64,000 nt of DNA from Crocodylus rhombifer (Eukaryota > Chordata > Crocodylia > Crocodylidae): contig JAVSML010024431.1 of the NCBI GenBank assembly GCA_038503035.1, positions 186,001 through 250,000 on the forward strand. The letters are read 5' to 3'. This document shows positions 58,567 through 64,000 of the stretch, in pieces. Below the pieces are notes generated by a model. The model was not told the origin of the DNA, searched no databases, and saw only the letters and a list, made by a program, of their open reading frames with translations. Position 1 is the first letter of the stretch. The number at the start of each line of letters is the position of its first letter. Position numbers and translations under genes: made by a program.

Positions 58567-61124
58567 ATTCATTAGAAATTTAACATTTAAAGGGCAAGAG
58601 AATACTCCAACAGAATACTAATTTTATTCTCTACAACATTGTATTTTCATTGACTGCCCAGTGACTTCTTCATATGTATAAAGATACTCTAGGGAAGCTT
58701 TAGTGAGTAAGCTGTAGCAACAAATCAGGCATTTCAAATGTTCAGCTATTTCAACCAAGAAGAGAAGAAATTCAAGAAAATGAAGCCAATAAAGACAGGA
58801 AAAAAATATTATACTAGTGTGTCAGATGCATGTTATCAACTCCATGTCAGTGTCATTCCAACAGATAGGCTTCACAATTCCTTCTACATATGAAACTTCA
58901 GAAAGTTCCAGAGATTTAAACATGAATATCAAGAAGCGCTAACAATTTTTTAAAATTTCTTTAAATTTCTATACAGTAGTCTTAAAGTGTAACAATGAGC
59001 TATGTGAAGAATCCCCAATATTCTGTCTCCCACAATTGTTGATTATTATGGCTCTCATAGGTGAAGGAATGAATCACGCAGCAAGATATAAGCCAAGTCT
59101 CTTTTATTTCTCTCCTAATGAATGCAAGAAAAGCCCCAGGAAATCTAAAGTATGCCTAAGGGAAAGATACCTATAAAGGTACCTCAGAGATAATTTTTTG
59201 GTATGTATGTGTATTCAATTAATGGTTTGGGATGTTAAAAGGTCATATGGTATGAACAAGCTTAATTTGTTGATGTTTAAGATGAATAGAAATAATCTGA
59301 GCTAGGCAAATGTGTCCAGGTGTAGCTGTTCAGACATAAACTGCATTTAAACCATGGGGAAATGCCTGAGCTATGCTACTTAAACACTGTTTCCCTTTTA
59401 GAGTTCCACAATGCATTTTCAAAATAGGTTTCAAAAGGAACTGCCTAGCTTTACCTCCTGCATCTCAGTCTCTGACAAGGAAACCAACTGACCCTTCCTA
59501 AAGCACACAGTGGGCTTCTTTAAACACCCAACCAGTACCACTTGGGATTCTTCTCTTTACCTATTACATGAAATCCATTGCTATAAGACCAAGTGTCAAA
59601 TTTAGGGACCTAAATTAGGAAGTTTCATTTGCATTTCTTAGCATTCATATTAGCACTCACCTGTGGAACTGCATATTCTGATGAAGCATGCTTCTGTAGT
59701 CTGCCACTGAAGACAGTGAAGCAAAGCGCCTCCTATGCTTCATCTACCATCACCTCTAATTTTCAATGCCATGAACATCCTGGAGTATGGTTGCCATAAT
59801 CAGCTGTTCATCCAGCTGCTGTTTCTCCATACTAACCTTTCTCTTTTTGTCTCAAAATTTTCCCTAGTTATCAGTTGCTACTGCACTTCTCTTTAATCTC
59901 AATGCCAGTTGTCTCATGATATCACTGTAATCTCAAAGTGAGGCCCTACTTACGTAGTCACTAGCTAAAAAGACTCTGATTTAACCTTTTAATAATACAC
60001 GAGTTAAAATAACAAGAGCAGTGGGCCATGAAGGAATATTGTTAAATGGTTGCACCAAGGCTGAAGGAGTAGACAGGAAATAAAGCAACTCACTGGAAAC
60101 TTTACAATAAGAGCAATATTAACAACAGACAGCTCCAGTGCCTGTTATTTTTAATCTTTTTTATTTAAATCACATTTTAATTTTCCCCAATACATTAACT
60201 AATGGTGATTTTATTTTAAATTATTATTTAAAAACATGTAACCTATTTTCTTAAAACACTTTGACTCTTAAATAGCCTTCCATATGTTCTTGTTGAAGTA
60301 CAGTAGAAAAGGCTATCTATATATACCACAACAACATGTTTAATACAAAAAATTGCTGAGACTCTATTATAGTAAGTAAATCTGCATTAGGGACTACTGC
60401 CCTGGGGTAACAAAACTTTACATGTAATTTCAGTGATGTTTCTTAGAGAAGGTAGATTTAATACACTTATGGTTTGCTAGATTTGGAGAACACTTCACAT
60501 GATCAAACTGGCTTTCAAAGAGACAGCATAAAATATAATTCACCCCTCCCACTACTAGACAGTTGGTAAACTTTTCAAAAGCATGAAGGATTTGGGAGCT
60601 TAAGTCCTATCATAAGTCATTTCATGATACAGTCAATGGATATTAGCCATCCAAATAACGTAGGTGCTTTTGAAAATTTTACCACTTTGCCAGAAATAAG
60701 AACTTAATTATGTTTGACCTCTATGCAGAGGCAGAATGTTGAGATGGTGCAAGGGACTTTATTTTCTGTGTAAGAGCTAAACACGACAAAAACACCAAAG
60801 TGCACTGTTGTAGGTATGTTAGGAGTCTTTAGGTTCTTCTTTCTTGGTCTAAAAACTTGCCCGTGATCTTTGTTTGTCAACTCTCCTGCCATGCCTTGAT
60901 GGGAGAATAAGTAAAGAATTAAACAAAAGAAGATTACAGACCATATAACCAAGCTTGTATCTGGTTCCTCAATACTTCTTGAGGAAAATACCTGGTGTGA
61001 TCACATGCATGGAACATTAGTCAGTCTCATCAAATTCAATATCTCACAGTCCTCACAGCTGGTGAACTGGTATCAGCCTAGTTTAACTTAAGAGTCTATT
61101 TTCCTTTGTCTTTTTCCTTTTTAG
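58567..61124. other. No gene recognised
   Basis: AT-rich interval with short chance frames; the longest noted is 82 codons on the minus strand at 60704-60952, with no domain. Confidence 0.5.
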
Positions 61125-61190
61125 TGTCCCACAGTTGACAGGAACAGCTAACCCCCAGTCTACCAGAGGGGTCACACCTCTCTCTCTCAG
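61125..61190 (+). other. Candidate exon (strong splice signals), unknown gene
   Basis: A long pyrimidine tract and AG (ctttgtctttttccttttta followed by g) precede position 61125, and position 61190 is followed by GTAAGT. The 66-base segment is open only in its second frame (VPQLTGTANPQSTRGV..). That frame would reach TGA at once if joined to the next candidate, so the pair cannot be consecutive coding exons. It may be a noncoding exon, part of a UTR, or chance. I do not recognise the peptide. Confidence 0.3.
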
Positions 61191-61396
61191 GTAAGTTACT
61201 TCTGCTTTTCCAGGAAACTGCTTCTCCTCTCACAAGCTGCTGCTGGTGAGCTCCCGTGCCTCTGAACAGGTTATTACAACATTTCTCGGTTGTTCTCTCT
61301 CAGACTCTGTCCCTTTCCAGGGGTAGAGACTTTCCAGCAACAGTCTTTTTTAACTTCAGTTTCCTTTTCTGGTCATTAATCAAAGTCTATTTTCAG

Positions 61397-61470
61397 GTGA
61401 GGAGAACTCCCCGCAGTGGAACACGATCTGATGATGTCACCATGCCCGCTACCCATGTCTCTGACTCCCG
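61397..61470 (+). other. Candidate exon (good splice signals), unknown gene
   Basis: The segment is preceded by 'caaagtctattttcag' and followed by GTAAGTTT. Its first frame is open (VRRTPRSGTRSDDV.. to ..HVSDSR) with a serine/arginine/threonine-rich composition; the other frames have stops. The GTGAGG at its start could instead be read as a donor site of an upstream exon. Unrecognised; may be host or an old retroelement leader. Confidence 0.3.
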
Positions 61471-61833
61471 GTAAGTTTCCATGGAATGTCCCATGCAACA
61501 GGTAAGAGCTTGACTACCTGTTACATGCCCAAAGATAAAGATACAGACACTGTATGGTATAATCTCTGTTGCTCTGCTACAAGAGATAGATGAGGCAAGA
61601 TGATGCATATTTAAGTTCTGTAGCCCTATTCTCAAGTCCAACACCTTGCGGCATAGGTGCACTGTGTGGAGTTTGTTACAGTTTGGGAAATGCAACATAC
61701 TTTATGAAGAAAGAAACAATTTTAAGGCATTGTGACACTGGTGAAAGAAAATGGAAAATATGTTCCAATGACTCTTCCAGAAACTATGTAGAAATCATGC
61801 CCCCCTGCTCCACTATATAGAGACTGTTGACAT

Positions 61834-62340
61834 CAGGGGTGGATTAATACACGGGCCCACAGGGCCTGGGCCCAGGGGCAGCATGGCCCAGGCAGGCAGC
61901 ATGGCTGTGGGCATCCAGGGTGGGCAGCACACATCTCCTCCCCTTTAGCCAGGACAGGGCCAGGGCCAGGGCTCCCTTGCAGGCAGCAGTGGCTTCCCAG
62001 GGCCATCTGCTGCCAGAAAGCACCATGGGCAGCCCTGCTTCCACTCTTACTCCCTGTTGTTTGCAAGTAGTCATCAGCACCACTGGGATAGGACAGGACA
62101 GCCCAGCCCAGCCCAGCTGAAGGGCAGGCAGATAGAGATGGGCAGGTATCTGAGGATGAAGTTCGTGCCCCCCCAGCCAGCCCCAGCCCTGGCCCATCCT
62201 GCAGCTGTGTGACACCTGCCAGTGGAGAGGCTGGAGCATCTTCAACTCAGCAGTGCTCATGTCCCCTAGCTTGTCCTGGACGTGCCAAGGAAGCCAGGTA
62301 GGCCCAGCCACAGCCCTCTGTCAGGCACACAGAGAACCAT
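61834..62340. repeat. GC-rich unclassified repeat, hAT-like left end
   Basis: It begins CAGGGGTGGATTAATACACG, typical of a hAT-style CAGGGG terminus, and continues as a GC-rich block to the PLE tail at 62341. No matching right end or target duplication was found. A 155-codon minus-strand frame and its overlaps are products of GC-rich composition. Confidence 0.4.
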
Positions 62341-62450
62341 GCCTGGTGAAGGTTGTTTGTGTCTGAAAGCTTGCAATTAAAGAAATTTTTTTGCAAATAT
62401 TTTGTTGGTCTAATAAAAGATATCATCTCTACTATGAGTCCTGATTGCCT
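62341..62450 (+). mobile_element. Penelope-like element 3' tail, solo
   Basis: It reads 'gcctggtgaaggttgtttgt', 'gaaagcttgcaattaaagaa', 'ttggtctaataaaagatatc', 'atctctactatgagtcctga'. It is the same subfamily as 5161-5279. It directly abuts the GC-rich block, which may be its insertion target. Confidence 0.7.
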
Positions 62451-63659
62451 TGACTATATCCAGCAATTCACAGATTAATACTTCCTCTCCTGCTTTCTGT
62501 AGCAGAACCCATGACTTAATAATATTAACCCATGTGAAACCTGGATTCTGTTAAGGACAGCAAACTTGTATTTTGTTATTGTAATTTTTTTAATCCAAGG
62601 AAAGAAACCTTCCAGATCTTCACCCAATAATTTAACTTATCTTAAATTCAGTGTGCTAGGTTCCAAAAAACAGTTCAATTAACTTTAATTTTTATTATCT
62701 TTTCCCTTAGCTCAAAAATTTGGAGGTCTAGTAGAGGGACTTCTAATACTTGAGTAGTGTTGGTCAACTTGTTGACCAATGGTCACTGCAAATTCCAGCC
62801 TTTTTTAACCACATGTTTATTTGCAAATTCATTTTAAGCCAGAATCAACAAGATTTACCATTTCTGTATAATAGCGAGTCTAAAAGAAAGCTTAAAGTAG
62901 CAAAATCTCCCAACTGACTCTATTTTTGAGATGCTGCCATTCTGATGTTTTAGACTCAAGAACACCAAGAGCTGAGAATTGCTCTTCAAAGGCTTTTTTC
63001 ACGTAAATGCCTAAAACTATTTATGAATTGCCAGTTACAACATGATACCTTATTCCACCACCCTGAAAATATGTATGGTTGTAAGTTGTCCCTATAAATT
63101 TCACTATACACACTTCAGACATGACAATGGAATTGTCCCATTTAAGTGCTTTAAGGTACATGTGTTAAAGGCCTCTGACTGTAGTTTTGGAGAGAAGTGC
63201 AAGTTTATAGATATGTAAAATCATTCCAAAAAGCATACTTCAACTTTTATTTAACCAAATTTTCTAGTAGTCAAGATCCATTCAGTCATATTTAGCAAAA
63301 GATAGCATTAAAACTCTTACATTAGAAGGATTCAGTAACTTCAATGTTCTAATCTGTCTTTGAATTTCCCTTATTTGAGTGGAAGTTGAAAGTAATCAGC
63401 TCCTTCAAGGAGACACTTTGCTTTCTCTGATTATGTTTTTATGTGCAGAAGGCCATTTGCTTCAAGATTAACTTGGCTGCATACAGATGTTCAAACAATC
63501 TGAGAGAATTCTCCCAAGTTTGCTCTCCTGGTAGAAAAAACTTTCCCAGAGCCGTGTGTACAGATATTTGAATGCCAAGGCCCTGAAGATTGGAGAGCTT
63601 CCCATGCTGACACTATATGGCCAGGGACATAGGGATAGGGGGCCATGAGCAGATACCTC
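62451..63659. other. No gene recognised; small hairpin
   Basis: AT-rich DNA. 'ttggtcaac' and 'gttgaccaa' form a 9-bp perfect hairpin near 62760-62779. Nothing else noted. Confidence 0.5.
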
Positions 63660-63955
63660 AGGAAACCTATACACATGTTGGATGTCTGCTCCAATGCATG
63701 CTTATTACCATATGTTGGAGCAGACTCAATTTATAGACTGCTGGAACATGCTCCAGCAGCCTCCACAACGCATCTATGCAGCATCCTGGCACTTCAGGGG
63801 TACCTGAACTAAAACTCATTGAACAAACTTTAGTTCAAGCACCCCACTTCCATTTTGAAGCATGAGAAGCTGAATAGATGTGATGCTGAAGGTGCTTTAC
63901 TTAGAGCGGCTCTCAGAGATAGATGGCAGCACATGTATAGATGCCCTCAGTGATC
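63660..63955. mobile_element. Partial MITE related to the 22133-22597 element
   Basis: The right end 'catgtatagatgccctcagt' resembles the CACTGRGGGCATCTAYACATG terminus. Interior blocks 'gctttacttagagcggctct' and 'tttagttcaagcaccccac' and 'gctccagcagcctccaca' match the 22133 element ('gctttaattagagtagctc', 'tttagttcaagctcccc', 'ggagcagcctccacac'). The left end is unclear. The interior has a hairpin: ggggtacctgaactaaa pairs with tttagttcaagcacccc. Confidence 0.55.
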
Positions 63956-64000
63956 TACAGGTCCCTTAGTCTACATGGTAATAGATAGTAGCGGTGTACC

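Noticed and set aside
61844..62311. 155-codon minus-strand frame
   Set aside because: GC-rich repeat; composition-driven, with no domain.

Overview
The window looks like vertebrate intergenic or deep intronic DNA, most likely from a crocodilian or another non-avian sauropsid. The evidence is the repeat content: CR1 LINEs whose 3' tail is a CATAGTTT-type repeat, Penelope-like element (PLE) tails ending in 'ggtctaataaaagatatc', hAT and Tigger DNA transposons, and many short inverted-repeat elements whose ends read like 'GGGCACGTCTACACA'. Old CORE-SINE/L2-type remnants are also present. The species call rests on recalled repeat style, not on a search. The background is AT-rich, with GC-rich islands that mostly coincide with transposons.

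I recognise no intact host protein-coding gene, tRNA, rRNA or CRISPR array. Almost all open reading frames are short chance frames. The exceptions belong to retroelements: a near-complete CR1 ORF2 on the minus strand (49362-52201), a CR1 reverse-transcriptase fragment (35420-35861, minus), the C-terminal half of a Penelope-like reverse transcriptase with its GIY-YIG nuclease (45520-46436, plus), and the end of another non-LTR reverse transcriptase (27785-28650, plus). Two GC-richer segments with good splice signals near 61.1-61.5 kb are the only candidates for host exons, and they do not join in a common reading frame.

Layout. 0-9 kb: ordinary AT-rich DNA with a PLE tail, an ancient SINE remnant, a perfect 31-bp-arm hairpin (4967-5039) and two hAT elements in series sharing one 8-bp target sequence (5682-6787). 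9-24 kb: a GC-rich unclassified repeat, several MITEs, SINE remnants, a CR1 tail and small tandem duplications. 24-36 kb: a long (AC)n, a decayed LINE, L2/MIR remnants and a CR1 with its two parts in opposite orientation. 36-48 kb: a GC-rich block, an inverted pair of PLE tails (38472-38735), MITEs and the coding PLE fragment. 48.9-52.6 kb: a Tigger element with TA target duplication split by the CR1 insertion. 53-64 kb: a MITE, a hAT with target duplication, a GC-rich palindromic block (56.3-57.6 kb) with a repeated module, candidate exons, another GC block, a PLE tail and a partial MITE.

The transposons appear to be independent insertions of different ages. The best-supported structural stories are the CR1-in-Tigger nest, the hAT pair at one target site, the PLE and its scattered 3' tails, and the apparent 5' inversion of a CR1.
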